Assembly (NCBI GenBank): GCA_021292105.1
Contig: CM037871.1
Location: 38,131,182-38,195,181 of the forward strand
Reading direction: 5' to 3'
DNA: 64,000 nucleotides
Origin: Anadara kagoshimensis
Lineage: Eukaryota > Mollusca > Bivalvia > Arcoida > Arcidae
Shown: piece by piece, positions 1 through 14,900 of the stretch
Layout: every line of letters starts with the position of its first letter
How positions within the stretch are numbered: position 1 is the stretch's first letter
Notes under the pieces: model-generated
What the model saw: the letters and a program-made list of their open reading frames with translations, nothing else
Database searches by the model: none
Told to the model about the DNA's origin: nothing
Translations under genes and position numbers: made by a program

Positions 1-594
1 AACCCACACACACACACACACCATATTTCATCTATAATAATGGTTTAGGATTACTAGTATTTCCTTGGAAGTAACTATAAAATTACAGAAATAATTTTTA
101 AAAAATATAATAATAATAAAATAAGTCAAAATGAAAAAATGCAAATGATCATGTGTGAAAGATCATACATGTGTTGTGAAATGTTAGGTTTTAAGAACCC
201 CCAAGTTAAATCTGATTTATGGTAACATTGTCTATTAATGTGAAATTGTAAAAATATTTTCCCATCTATTGTTATTATAACAGAACATTTTTATGTAGAA
301 AGATTTTTATGTGGTAAAATTTATCAAAATAAGCCCAGGTATATTGTTATTTGAATAAATGTGTTTTCCCTTAAATTTAACTAAAAAAAAAAACAGGATC
401 TGTTATTTGATCTTGCGTATACTATTTTACACATATTTTTAATTCAATCTTCAATCTTTAAATTTTATTATTGTGTTACTCACTTTAAAAACTTTTTTTT
501 CTGAATGATCTAGTTTGTACATTTTTATCCATTAAATTCAATCATGATATGCATATATATGAGTTGGATCAACATGTCTTCTTTTAAATTTTTA

Positions 595-757
595 TAAAAC
601 AATCATGGTTTTTCCGAGTGATCTAATTTTTTTAAAAACTTTTATACATTATTGAAATATATATTAAAAGGACTCTTGATAAAACAACCATGATTTTTCC
701 GAGTGATCTAATTTTTAAAAAAATTTCATACATCATTGAAATATAGATTAAAATGTT
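595..757. repeat. About 80-bp direct duplication, two copies
   Basis: The block ACAATCATGGTTTTTCCGAG... followed by GTGATCTAATTTTT and a 'CAT(T/C)ATTGAAATATA' tail occurs at about 597-673 and again, diverged, at about 681-757. Confidence 0.7.
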
Positions 758-1289
758 TTAAGTTTAGGACTGTGTCATCGGTGTGGGATTATCATATATA
801 CGAGATAATAAAATCGATAAGACATGTTTCTATGTGAATTTATACAATGTCCATAAAAACAGTTGTTAACTTGGCGGAAAATCAGTGCCAGTTATCATTG
901 GATTTAACCCACGGTTTACAAAATATGCCCTTCTGTGAGGCATTTAAATTGGTCTTTCTATTCTACTAATTAATATACTTTGTTAACCGTGTACCAGTGT
1001 GTATAGACTCTGTCATCCACTCAATTAATTTTATTGTAATGTTTCAATATTTGTTTTAATCTTCAACTATTGCCTGTATCTAGGGGTTAATTTTAAGGCC
1101 AAGTTTTAAGTAGGTTTTTTGGGTATGATTCAAAGATGATACAATGCACAAGGAAATTACACATAAATTACTGATTTAAAGACTTGTACTACATATTATC
1201 TTTTTTGATACAACTTACAAGAAACCGATATAATTTTCTTTATATATCTTTCAATGGTTTGCTCTTTTCAAATAAAATGTTGAAATTGA

Positions 1290-1532
1290 AATAGGAATAT
1301 TTAAACATGATTGAGATCACTATACACTGAAATGGCTAAGTACGAGTGTACCTAATGAGAATCAAATCTTTACATAAGGTTATCTCCCCTTATTAGAATA
1401 AATTAAAATTAAAATAGGAATATTTAAACATAATTGAGATCACTATATTCTTTGTTTCAACACTGTGAACTGGCTAAATACGAGTGTACTTAATGAGAAT
1501 CAAATCTTTACATAAGGTTATCTCCCCTTATT
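1290..1532. repeat. About 120-bp tandem duplication ending in TTATCTCCCCTTA
   Basis: ATAGGAATATTTAAACAT...GAGATCACTATA, then AATGAGAATCAAATCTTTAC and AAGGTTATCTCCCCTTA, occurs at about 1290-1393 and 1412-1532 with a small insertion in the second. The end is the reverse complement of the recurrent AAGGGAGATAAC word. Confidence 0.8.
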
Positions 1533-3018
1533 TCCTCTCTTGCACTACATCACCCTTGATCAAGATTCAACTCCATGTATTGACTGATTTTACCATTTTT
1601 CCAATAAGATCAATAGTTTTAAGTGTTCTTCAAGTTTATGGTCTCAGTTTATATATAATGAATGATATTTGGGCCTTTTTAATTGCCACAGTTTTGACTT
1701 AAACTATAAATTTAGTATTTCCACAAATTTACAAAATGACATTAACAATGGAATCACATGAAAAATTAACAAACAAAATAAGCAAAAATGAAAATGAAAT
1801 TTAAAAAAAAATTCTTTATCTGTTAAGGTAATGTAAAAATTAAAAACAAACATACTAATTCATGTAATGTTAAAGATTTATTTCACTATAATGTTTTTAT
1901 ATGCCCGGATCAATTTTTTCTCCATTATGAAGCTTAACGAATTAACGAAAACTAGAATTTAAAAAAATATTTAGATAATAGATACAGTACATTGTTCAGA
2001 TCAAACCCAATATTGAAACTTCTTTGAAAACCAAATAAGAGGATAATCATACTCTGAAAAAAAATGCAAGAGTAAATTGTATATCAATGAAAGAACTAGA
2101 TATGACAACCATTATTGTTAAATAAATTCATAGAAAATCTCTGTAAATCAAAAGAATGCATTGATTACTTCACACAATGATGTGTAAATTATATCAATAA
2201 TGTTAGGATTGAAGACCAGTGTTTTTTTTAAATATTTTCAAATTAGTTATGTCCCCCAAACAAGTGGGGGGTGGGGACATATAGTGTTTCTGAATACTCT
2301 ATTTCTTCTGCAAACATTTTGTTTTCTTGAAAGCTGTGAAACAGATCTTTATGAATCTTCATAGATACAATCTTAAGGTAGAGAAGTTGTGCCAGTGAAC
2401 ATTAGCTATTTATATTTAGATCATGCACATTGTTTTGGATTTTCCAGTTTGGTTTCGCTTTGGGGACATTTTTTTAAATGACATGATAGTCACATCCCAT
2501 TGCAGTCATTAATTGTTATCATTTGTTTCTTTCATGGGTTCTGTAACAGTTTATAACCAAGTAATGTTTTTGATCTAAACAAGTGTCATACAACCCCAAT
2601 TAAAATCTTAATTTTCATACTGTAACCAGGAATGTCCAATTAAAAAAATCCTTAAAAACAAAACTTTATTTGAATTTAAACATGAAATTGAAATATTCTT
2701 TAAAATTTAAGCAAATATAATGAAATAATAGAAATGGTTTTGGTTTGTCACTGTCTCCAATAACAGCCAGTTCAACAGTCCAAGACTTTTGAGAAGGACG
2801 GGTTGTGTTTTCAATAGTCTCCTGCATATTGAAATTTATCAAGACAAGGACTGGTTGAAAATGTTTACTCATTTTGAACATTGAATTGGCCAATTTCTAA
2901 ATGTGTTTGTACCTAAATTAAATCATATTTTATATTAAACTACCCCTCTTATGTGACATACACATTCTGCTAATGATCCCTATTGTATCTGAAAACTTAG
3001 GAATCTTAATCACAAGAT

Positions 3019-3084
3019 GCATATATGTAATGCATAATACATATGCATATATGTAATGCATAATACATATGCATATATGTAATG
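3019..3084. repeat. 26-bp tandem repeat, 2.5 copies
   Basis: Unit GCATATATGTAATGCATAAT + ACATAT, copies identical by eye. Confidence 0.85.
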
Positions 3085-4982
3085 TCCATCATTTTTTCTG
3101 TTATATCTATTTGTACATGCATTTGTAAACATTTTTCTGTAAATAATTTAGATATATAGATAAAACTGTATTAATCCCAAGGTCAGATGTTTTATGGGTA
3201 GAGTTTAAATAATTAATTATTAGACACAGAGATATTACCCGTAGCCATATAATTTTTGTACCACACTCCGATTGTTCGAGGTAGACATAATAATTGATTC
3301 CTAATCTGGTTATATCATTTTTTCAAAAACATTTTATTGTTTAAGTTTGGTATCAAATGTATCAAAGGTAATTGATTTTTAAAATTCTGTAAAATATTCC
3401 TCCATCTGATCCTAGATTCAAGATTCTTCATTACACCCTGGACGGTGGAGGTGGTATTAGAGGTTAAACTGTACAACATATATCTATATATATACAATGG
3501 CAGTACACATATTACAAAATTATAATACAAGGATATGATTTACAATAATTATTCAATATAATAAGATACAAATAGATAAACACAAGTTATAGACAGAATA
3601 ACCAATATAAAATTGATATTTAAGTATAAACTGTATATTTTAGACCCTTTTTTAAAGAAATTTGCAAAGGTTTTTCTATTTTATCTGTACTGGTCATTAA
3701 TATTTGTAATTTTAGAGTAATTTGTCTTGCATTATAACATACATGCAGTATTTTTTCTTTATTATGTTTTATCTAACATTAGACTAGTTTTTCTATCTGA
3801 TTTGACGAAGTACAAGTTTAATCGAACACATTGGCAGTAAAGTACAAGTGCATTTCTCATTGTGATGTCATTGGGGAATCTCCGATTTGTCAAATGCATG
3901 TCATAACATAGTTCAGTGGTTTTCTGTGGTAAAATGGGTTTTTTTCCACATAAAGTATTGTTTTTTATTAATTTAAATAAACTAATTGGAAATGTAAGAT
4001 AAAAATATCATATACACAGTGTGTATATAATATGTATTTATTCTCTTTTTTTTTAAAAAAAGACTGAACTGACAGTATATTGACCCTAATGCTAATGTTG
4101 TTGGGTAACATTTACTTCAAGATATAATGTTTAGTTCTTCAACCAGTCAAAATATGTGATTTTGACCTTTGACCCTCATTAAGTGCACAAGCTTATTTTC
4201 TATAAATTTAACTATTTTTATGTCAGAGTGTAAAGTAAAATAAAATGACATTCCAATGATAGCCTGTGTGGACACCTTCACAACCATGTACAATGAATCC
4301 GTGGCTATAAGTATATATTCTTGTCAATCCCCCAAATAAAAATATGAAATGTTTATTTTCTAGAGGCTTTGCATTGAATATACACCTTGATGTGCAGCAA
4401 AGCTAGTAGATTGTTGCATGATTAATACCTGTCTCCCTAGAATAGTATTCACGTTAAGATGTAAAGATTTTTTTTTTTTTTTATTTAAAAAATCAGATCT
4501 TCCATCTTTATGATATGCAGGCAGATTCTGTCATTATGCTATGCAGGCATCAATAAAATTGTTGATCAATCAATCGGAAATGTCATACGTTTCTTGTAAA
4601 GTTTTTATGTGCATAAATTTACTATGATACAATAGTTTATGGTGGCTAATTTGTTTAGTCCTGTTTGTTGGTTACGATATAGATAAACATTTCAAGGTGC
4701 ATGCACACCTATATACTTAAAATCTATCATTACCTTTTATGATAAAGTAATTATACAGGTATAAAAAATTAAAAATGAACAAAGACATTTCGTATATTTT
4801 CAAATTATATTTTTTTCACAGCTGATTGCCTAAAGTTAAAAATCAATGAATATACATATATTTAAGAAATGATCATAGATATATATAGGTTGAAATTACA
4901 TAAACAGTAAACAGAAGCCATGTTAGGGATGAACAAGACTAGTTCCCTATAATCAAGTTTCCCAGGGTTGGGGATATAAATT

Positions 4983-5248
4983 AGGTGTCTCCAGTGCTAT
5001 GTAAAGGGATGGATGGGGTGTCTTCAGTGCTTTGTAAAGGGATGGAAGGGGTGTCTTCAGTGTAATGTAAAGGGATGGGTGGGGTGTCTTCAGTGCTATG
5101 TAAAGGGAGGGGCGAGATGTCTTCAGTGCTATGTAAAGGCAGGGGCGAGGTGTCTCCAGTGCTATGTAAAGGGATGGGTGGGGTGTCTTCAGTGCTATGA
5201 AAAGGGAGGAGTGGGGTGTCTTCAGTGCTATGTAAAGGGAGGAGTGCA
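4983..5248. repeat. 33-bp G-rich minisatellite, about 8 copies
   Basis: Unit close to GGTGTCTTCAGTGCTATGTA + AAGGGATGGGTGG. Because 33 is a multiple of three, both strands show spurious open frames of an 11-residue repeat (GCLQCYVKGWV on +). I do not regard these as genes. Confidence 0.9.
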
Positions 5249-5249
5249 C

Positions 5250-5720
5250 AAAATAGATTTCTTATATTTCAACATGATTACTATGTTTATATGAACGAGT
5301 GTCCAGAGGTTGTGGTTGAAATAGTTGTCGGAACATTTCAACATTATTCAGTGCCTTTTTTTATGAACAAGTGCCCCAGGGTTGTGCATAACATAGGTTT
5401 CCATATATTTTAACACGATCATTTAACAATGCTTTGTTTTTATGAGTAAGTGTCCAGAGGTTTGGGATAAAATAGATTTCCCTATATTTTACCATCAGTG
5501 CTATGTTTTTCATGAGCAGATGTCAAGAAGTAAGTGTTCTTATATTTCAATATCAATGCTATGTTTAATGAATGAGTTTCCTGAGATTGTGATTAAAATG
5601 TTTTCCCTATATCAACACCAATGCTATGGGTTTTTTTAATGCTTTTCCTGATGTATCAAATGCTAAATTTTTGTGACCAAGTGTCCCAGAGTTGTGGATA
5701 AAATAGAATTCCTGTGTTTT
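5250..5720. repeat. Degenerate tandem repeat of about 80-90 bp
   Basis: Recurring order: 'AATGCTATGTTTTT', 'ATGAACAAGTGTCCCAGGGT', 'TTGTGGATAAAATAGATTTC', 'CCTATATTTCAACA'. About five to six diverged copies; a related fragment at 4930-4980 precedes the 33-bp array, suggesting the array grew inside this repeat. Confidence 0.7.
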
Positions 5721-8617
5721 CTTCCCTCTTTTGCTGAGGTATAACCATGGCCAAAAAATTAATTTACATGTATATCACATTCAATATAAAACCAGTAAAA
5801 ATGTCTACCATTACCAATAAATATTTAATCATTTCTATTTTTAATCAGTAATATGTAAATTAGATTTTGAGAAGAGAATTGTGCAAATTTACAAAACCCA
5901 TGTAAGTAATGTGTCATTAATAAAATATGTTTTATAAAACTTTAATACAAATATTTAACATATATAAAATGTTTGCCTTATGTATAAATTACTTATTCTT
6001 TCATATAAAAACCCCCACAACCTTGTGTGACCTTGAGGTGTAAACAGTAAAATTTAAATTCAAATTGTAAAGATTTAAATATTGGTTTAATTGGTTTCAT
6101 TATTGTCACTACTGAAACAAGAAACTCGTTTTTGTACTTTAAACTACTGTGAACAAATACTAGTTTTAAGATCAGAAAGGATTCATTATTTTGAGGATTA
6201 GTAAATTTACTTGATTCTTACAAACTAAAATATAAATATATATGAAAGGATTAGTTATATGGTGACAGTTTTTTTACCAACCTTGAGTAAACTAGAGACA
6301 TTTACTTTGATCTCATTTTAATGATTAATTTTCGAAGCTCCTGTAAGGAAGAAACACCTGAAAAAAAATTACCGGTACTTCCTTGCTGAGTCCCACAGTT
6401 GAGGATCTAACCCGATACTCCAGTTAATTCCAGGCTGAGTCCCACCGCTGAGGATCAAACCACACACTCTCATTTGAACAGCAAACGTTTTACCACAAAG
6501 TAAAAGTAAAAAGATCTGGGCTGGGTGACACAAAATTATCTTGGATGTTAGGAATACTTACCAGTAACGCCTATATATTATACAGGTGTTAATTATTCTG
6601 TATAACTGTTATTAGATAGCTTTGAGTTGCCCAGTTCTTGATCAAAAGTCTGGTAGTAAACCGCCCATTTATACCTTATACATGTACATAAAATGCTGCA
6701 ACACCAGAACTAGTTCAACCTAGCTATACTTGATTGCAGATATAGCTTAGATCCTTAGTTTCTCAGACAATTTTATTGATTTTTAACCTCCAATTTTTTA
6801 ATTTGTATAAAATCAAAATTATGAATGCCCTGAGCATATTTCAAGCCCACTACTATGTACTCATCAACAACTATCGTCATGATCTCTGCTTCGTTAAAAG
6901 CTGGTAAAACCTTGTATATTATAAATAGGCTTATGAATTTAATGATCTTATAAGACTGTACATGTATATATTGTTGTAACCACGGCAATGTTAATCTGTC
7001 AATCAATTCATGTACCACTATGATATTTACAAATGCTGATAATTATTTGGACTAAAAAACTTTTTGAGAAATTTTAAACAAACAAACAACACAATTTACT
7101 TTTCGAATCAATAATGACAATATAGCTATTAAAATTGATAAAAAATAACTCATATTTAACTTAATGGTTTTTAAATTGAAACGATGCAGAGAATTAGGGT
7201 CTGCCTGCCACTTGACTATTATACTCTTCAATTTTTTAATACAGTTATATCATTGATACTATTAAAGTTTGTGTTTGCCCTTGAAACCAATATAAACAGT
7301 TCACTTGTCCTCATATAAATTACTGGTACATACAGTTAACTACTATGATTTCTAAACATTCTTTGTAAAGAAATTTGTGAAACAAACAAGGAGTCTAGGG
7401 AAAATATTTTGATTGATCTAAAATTATCTAACCTTAAATTTGAATTATTTCCCTTTATTTTTCAGTTTTAAATCTATACACATTCTGTATCTATATATAT
7501 ATATATGTTGATGGATCTAATTATGGATATTTGATCAACAGTAGAGAGAGCTTACTAGTATTTTCTTAAAACTTTTTGTTTTAAACGAACAGAAATTGTT
7601 GTAGGGTAATTTGGATTTGACCATTCTGAAATGTTACTTATGCAAACAAATAAATACTGGCTCATTAGAAATTTATTTCTCAGTTAATCATAACTGGATC
7701 TTATATTATATTGACCACAATAATAATATTTTAAGCAGATAAAGAGATTTCATTTTTTTTTCTGTGGACATGAATAGGATTTATATTAGGAAGCATTTAT
7801 TGAGAGCATGTTCATAGTTTTACATTACTCATATGTATTTAACAATGGAACATGGCTTCTTATATTCATCTAAAATATATTGATTTTTTTTACTTTCCAA
7901 AAGAATATTAAAAATGTTTCAAAAATAAAATATATACAACAACTTATAATGTTAGGAGATATTGTGTACATCAGAATAATCCTAGTTGTCATGGGAACCA
8001 TATCTGTATAGCAAGCATCTGACCTATAAAGCATTTGTACAAATGCAACGTATTTGCCATAAATACTGCATGTATTTAATCCTAATGCAAATGAAGATTT
8101 TTTAATCCTTAATATAAGAAATAGGTACAAATAGGTCCAACTCATCAGTTGTCTGTTTGCATAATGGTTCCTTATCTACCAATCTGAACAGTTTAGACCA
8201 TATTTTCTTTTACGCAAAAAATCACTGGAAGATATTTTATTTTTGCCTATCCCCAAGTTCTGCATCTAAGTCTTGGTTATGAATTTCTATTTAGATATTC
8301 TATAATTCTAGCCACCCTCACACAAACACACATGATTAGCCAACCACACCTTTAGTCGAATTCAAATAAGTGCACACTGCACATATAATTATGTTGTTGT
8401 ATTTGTTGCCCAATGAAAGTCTTTTTAGCTTGCCTGTACAAAGAAAAGAGAGCCTGTATCCTTCTCCTGGCTTAGTATCATCAACATCTATTGTCAAAGT
8501 TGTTTGATGGATAAAATGTGCATGTATTCTTGTAACAACTACATATGTATTATAAGGAAACTGTTTTTTTGATTACCGGTAAAATGTCAATGATGTTTTT
8601 ATTATTTATCATTTCAG

Positions 8618-8961
8618 ACTTTCATTGCTATAGCTCCAAGTTTTAACACCTTAACCATCTACCGTTTCCATGCTTCTAAAGCATTATTTTGTCTAGCTCC
8701 ATGGAATCCAGTCAGAAAGTTAGCTGTCTATATTGCCACCAATCAATTTTTTGATCTGTGTGTCATTTTAACTATTCTTGCCAACTGTGTCTTTATGACC
8801 ATGCCTGGTTCTGAGGTAGCAGAAAAAGCAGAATATGTCTTTCTAGCCATTTATACAGTAGAAGCCATGGTCAAAATGACTGCAAGAGGATTTATACTAA
8901 ACCAGTTTACGTATCTAAGGGATCCGTGGAGTTGGTTAGATTTTGTTGTCATAGTTTCGGC
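8618..8961 (+). CDS. NaV2: Channel exon 1 seen: pre-S1 region, domain I S1-S3
   Basis: Opens after 'atttcag' with [11 protein letters not shown] and closes at GTTTCGGC before gtaagt. It corresponds to the conserved sodium-channel exon beginning TFIV just after the cytoplasmic N-terminus. Includes the linker [11 protein letters not shown]1 ([17 protein letters not shown]), S2 ([15 protein letters not shown]) and most of S3 ([14 protein letters not shown]). It starts at a codon boundary and ends two bases into a codon. There is no start codon here, so the N-terminal exon must lie upstream. Confidence 0.93.
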
Positions 8962-11900
8962 GTAAGTATATTAATACATGTATTATGTATTTTTCAACTG
9001 GTCACTGTTCTTAGTTCAGCAAGTGAGCTTTGCTTTTCTTTTGGTATTTTAATTGAGGTATCGCTGACCATGCCCACAATGTTCCAACAAAGGTCTGGCA
9101 TGCTTGATTTACATGCAAAAAGAATGAAAACTCTGCCTGAATTGTGCAGTTTAATGACGTCACTGACACAAGTATGTCATTAGTTGCCGTGTAGCTTTTT
9201 TGATACCGTGATGGCGGCCAGTGTCAGAACATTGTGGGCGTGGCCGGCGATACATCGATTTTTAGTATTTAATAAATTACCCATAATTGTTTCCTGTCAT
9301 TCAGTCTTAAAATGGCAGATTAAACTGTTGTAATACCACCTGAAAATGGACAAGAGTAATGGAGTTTTTATATCCCAGTCAAGATTCTTTCACTTATATT
9401 GAGGCGGTCAGTTCAGAGATGGTCAAGAAGTTCTTGGAAAAAACAAACTGACCAACAGCAAGCAAATTGCTAAACTGTCTCACACTAGGATTTGTAATTA
9501 CAGGATTTAGACCACTTGGCCACCATGACCCCTATTTAAAAGCAGAGGTGCTGATTTTGATTAAATATTACATTTAACAAAATATAAAAATGGAAAAAGT
9601 AGGTAATTTTAGAACATGTAAGAACAGTAACTAAAAATAGTCTAGAATCATACAATTACTGTCTTTATTGTTGGAGATATATATCTAGATAGTCATGATG
9701 ATGTCTATACTCAGACATTAGTGTCCCATAATTCATCACAGGAAGTTGCTTTATAGCAGTTCAAATAAACAGTTGTAATGTATAAGAAATTATTAGAACT
9801 CCAATAACTGAATTTCATTATCTTGAAAACCATAGATAACTCGTAGTGATTGTTTTGTCCCAGCTGGGTTTTTTTTAAATTAGAAAACTTGAACTCATAA
9901 TCAAAATTCAAATTGCTGCCGGTACCTAAACATTATTGATGTGTCATACTATATATCTTTATTATTATATTACATCTTAATTTTATTTTATAACAAACAG
10001 TTATATAACAGAGCTAATCAACCTAATGCAATTAGGAGGCAGTGTTAACTTACAAGCACTCAGAACATTCAGAGTGTTTCGAGCCTTAAAAACCATTGCT
10101 ATTGTTCCAGGTAAGCTTAACCAGAGATGAACACACATGCAGACATATACATAAACTGTATTCATTTCAGCAAATTTTACTGGGTGTGAGCCTTGTTTTA
10201 CATTTGCATCAGACACCTGAAAACTTTTTAGATTATATTGTTTGAAAAGGTTTTGTATCTGAAATAGCTCCCTATTTATTATCTTTCAAAGCAAACATCC
10301 TTGTAGGGATTATTTTGATGATTGCATTATAATTTCAATTTCTTATAATTCTAGCATGATGAAAAATATTTTGTCTTACTCAAATTAGTAAGCATTTCAC
10401 TATACTCGCAACCTTTTTTAATTTGAATGTACAATATATTCAAGAACCTTTGTCATATCCAGTATAAACATCAAATTTTGGTTAAAAAATTTTTGATGAA
10501 CAAATAGGTATTTAATTATTTTTTCTTTTCCTCTTAAACAAATTTATTACAATAGAACTCTTTTTAAATTTCAGGACTAAAAACTATAGTTGGTGCTCTA
10601 ATACGAGCTTTCAAACTTCTGTTTGAGGTGATCATCCTGATTTCCTTCTGTTTGATGATATTTTCCTTGTTTGGTATGCAGTTTTTTGTTGGTATCTTGA
10701 GGAACAAATGCGTCGCCACACCACCAGAATATAATTCTACAGTTTCTCTAAGTGCTGACGCTCAGTATGACGCCTGGGTTAAAAACACATGTAAGTATGC
10801 TTCTAAACCTAGTTTTCTTGAATTCAACATACATGTGTATATATATTAACGTGTCAATCGATGAGAACTACTTTTTCAAAACACTTCAGTTTTAGTGAGA
10901 CGTTGAAATGATTTTACATACCCTTCTTACTGTGTTATGTTAGTGACTAATTAAGTTAAGTTCAATTCGCAACAAGCAATTAGACACCCCAAGCAGGGCT
11001 GTAATGCACTATTTTGGTACCAGGTCAGAGACACATGGACTTTGCTAAATTAGCACCATTTATGATTTAATAACATTTTCAGAAAAAATTGATGTGAAAA
11101 TAATGAGAAGAACTAGTTTTGTACAATGTATTTAAACCAAATGCTGGATTTTGTTATATGCAAGTTGTTTTATCATTGAACTCTGGGGCATTTTCCATCT
11201 CAGTAGCTACAGCCATCTGTATGCACCTTCAGTCAAACCTGTCTATAAAGATGACACACAGAAAACAGTTTGTGATAGATGAGATTTATATACAGGTCTG
11301 AACAAGACATGGATATTTGTATAGAAATTGGGTTAATCTTCCTTGTCCTAAATATAAATGAGTAATTTGACTGAATTTTAGCCAATATAAAAATGCACAA
11401 TTTTACTCATTCTTGTTATATATTTTATTACTACAGCTAACTGGCACATGGGAGATGAAGATTACACATTATGTGGGAATTCTTCAGGATCAGGGTATGT
11501 TTATTTACTGCACTAGCAAGTATATTTTTTTAACTTAAAAATACCTTATGATTGACTGACAAATACCTGTGTTTACATTTCTGGTAGCCAAAATTGTCAT
11601 TAGCTACTAATTTCTGAGAAATTATTTCAAAAAGTAACCTGTTTTAGCAAATTTAAAAAAAAAATACTTTAAAAAGACTGTATTTTCACAAATTTGTGAA
11701 ATTTGCCTGCTAATATTTTTATATTTGTAAGAACCTAGAAATACTCTGATTTAAATGTTAATTTTAGTTTTTTTGTATCTTAACATTCACTTTGGAATTG
11801 ATGGTGTTGATTATGGTATTCTTGTAGTTGTAAAAATTATACAGTTTACGGGTATACTGCAAATGTTATCTGCAGATAGCCCTGACAAAAAATTGTATAT

Positions 11901-14900
11901 TCTCCAAATTTTCAAAATAAAGTTTAAATTTAAAAATTTCATGAAAAATTTGAACTTTCAAATAGTTTTATAACTTTCTTGCTTATATCTTTTTATAGGC
12001 TTTGTCCGGATAATTACACCTGTTTAGAGGGTTTAGGAGAGAATCCACGCTATGGTTACGTTAATTACGATCATGTTGGATGGTCTATGCTGGCTTCCTT
12101 TCAGCTCATTACTCTGGACTTCTGGGAAGATCAGTATAACAAGGTGAGAAGGTTGTTTAAATAAATGACATTGAATTGGTTAAAAGTGTTTCTAGAAAAA
12201 TATAGAAGGAGAAGAAAAATTATCAGAAGAATTGACGTAGTAAAAAGATGACTACATATTATCCAAACCTTCCCATATACTCTGGTTCATAGAAATTTGA
12301 TCAAGTCTTCTTTGAGGCAATATACAGCAATGCAATACAGTCAACCCTATCTATAAAGGCCACCCAAGGGAACGAGTAAAAGTGGTCTTTATGGGCAGGT
12401 GACCTTTATTTACAGGTTCAAATAATATGAATAAAGAACAATTGGGATATAATTCTACTGTCCTTTATAAGCAGATGTCTCTTATATAGAGGTGGCCTTT
12501 AAGGCAAGTTGGACTAAAATTGTACAAAAATACAAGTCATTGGGTTTTATATAATTCATAGAGCAGTACATGATGCCTGTTCTACTCTACTTTATTACAT
12601 CCATCTATTATCACCAGTTTTTAATTTTGTCTATATGAAGGACTTACAACTCCAGTGGTAACATCAACAGATCAGATATTACCCCTGCTTTAAGGCATGT
12701 CTGGTTAAATTTTGACAAGCTTTTAATCCACTCAAAATATTACGATAACTATGATTTATAAATATTTTTGTTACAGATTATTCGAGCCTATGGTCCTGTG
12801 AGTGTGCTATATTTTGTGATGGTGGTCATGTTTGGCTCGTTTTACCTCATCAACCTTATGTTGGCTGTCGTGGCAATGGCATACGAAATGGAGGCCATCA
12901 ATGCAGGAAAGGTAAGTGAACGGAGATACATGAATGGTTGACATTGCAGTGTAAACTATATGATAAAATTATATTTTCTTGGTTTCCCTTAGGTCATATT
13001 GAGGTTTTACTTTTACTGCATTGGTGATGATGACAGTAACATGTGACAAGCATGGTTTAAAATTCAAAAGATAGTGATGAAGCTCAGTCAGTACAACATC
13101 CTACTTGTTTTTGAAAGGTCTTGTAATCGAGTCACAGATTAGCTGTTTTTGCTTTTTTCCTATCTTGTAACAAACAAGTTGTACATCAAAGTCAGCTAAA
13201 TACTTACACCATATGGTGATGATAGAAGTTCAACAAGACATCTTAATCTGTAGAATTCATGTTTGACCTTAACAGTGTTTGATTTTTAACTGTTTTCTTT
13301 TTTCCATTGCATTAAAATGACATCTCTCTCTCTCTCTTTTGCATTGATTAATCTTAACAAATATCTCATAACCATATGAATAGCCGGAGTTATATGGCGG
13401 AAATCTGTTTTCTAGTTTTTGTTTAATACCGTTACAGTTATTGATTATGGAAATAGGATGCTTGTCAATATTCAACATCAACAATTATTCTTTATTACAA
13501 GATGCATGTTGCTTTTTTGTTACTTTTCTAGCATATTGTTACAAACAATACATATTTTGCTTTGACGAAAACTCGAAGGAAATGCATCTTATTTTTATCA
13601 TTTTTATGGCTTATATATCACTCATTTCAGCACAATTTAGCCTCCATTAGCTGTAGTTCTGCTGATGAAGCAGTAATTATAACTCACATATATACACATT
13701 TATTTCAGCACAGATTTCATTTTATTCTTTGGCCAACGGAGTTCATCAACATGCCATGTGAGATCCCATAACATTTGAGCAGAACTTTTTACAGCTTATG
13801 AAACAAAAATTATGACACATATTCCTGGAAAATTATGCGATTCCATATCTACATGTACCGATACATAGTAGGGTACAGTAATAGTTCTGTAAAACTATTG
13901 TTAGGTATCACATGGTATAGACTGGTGAACCACTTCTATCACAGATATAGGTAGACATTGACTGAAAAAAATATATATATAAAAATTAAACTTAGAGGAA
14001 ACACTTAGAGGTAGTTAAGTTTAGTCAGCATATACCACCTTTGTTGTATTGTTAACAAGTTAAATTTTTGATAATGAAATAAATGTTGCAAAAATATTCA
14101 CACATTCATTTATCATTCTTGGGGAGGTAAGGAAGAAACTGACATTCACAGACCTGTCTGATAGACGGACAGTAGTAGTACAAATTTCCAGTTTTTGTAC
14201 TCACTTGAGACAAAATGCTAGCACCCAGTGCTGAACAACATAAAAAGTTATTTTTCTGAATTTTATTTCACATTTCAGCTAATAGATAGTTTATCCTAGC
14301 ATCCTTTGAAAATCCGAAAGATATATTTTCATTTATAATTTCTCTTGTAGTGATTTTTACCCAAAGTTCCTATGTATCTTTTGCCATAATGCCTCAATGA
14401 TTTGATTTTTTTAACATTTTGTGAGTTCCAATAATAATCCAAATTCATAAAAAATAACATTATTGTTTTCAGAGACGACGGAGGAGAGACAAATTTAAAA
14501 AAGTGTGCAAAAATGAATCCGTAAGATTTGGGCGTTTTAGTACAAAATCCTCGCTCTTTGATGTCGATTGAATGTCTATGATTATTCTGTTGTGATAATG
14601 ACTCTAGAGTCAGTATATTGCCATGCATGCCATTTCTCTTTTTTTCTCTTTGATGGTTTTTTTATATTCATTAGCCTTTTTGTTTCATTTAAAATATCAT
14701 TTTACAATTTTATAGGTAAATTTTTAAATTTGATGGATAAAAGATTTTTTGACGATTTCATGGTATTTATGACAATGGCTGTAAAAATGATAAATTTTAC
14801 TTTTGATGTCTCAATTTAATTTATGTAATTCTGCTCGGACAATCGATAATTATATCAGTCTTTGCACTGTTATTCTCTTAAAAAGCTTTAATTGCAAAAT

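Larger units (their letters stand above)
1..8617. other. Upstream or first-intron sequence without recognised exon
   Basis: AT-rich DNA ahead of the first recognised exon, with a CA run (5-21) and the duplications and minisatellites listed separately. The channel's N-terminal exon (family pattern: FRPFT-like start, acidic stretch, DPYY-like end) was sought on the + strand and not seen; it probably lies further upstream. No open frame here looks like a real protein. Confidence 0.6.

Noticed and set aside
4953..5294. Open frames on both strands with an 11-residue repeat
   Set aside because: They mirror a 33-bp minisatellite; no start context, homology or splice support.
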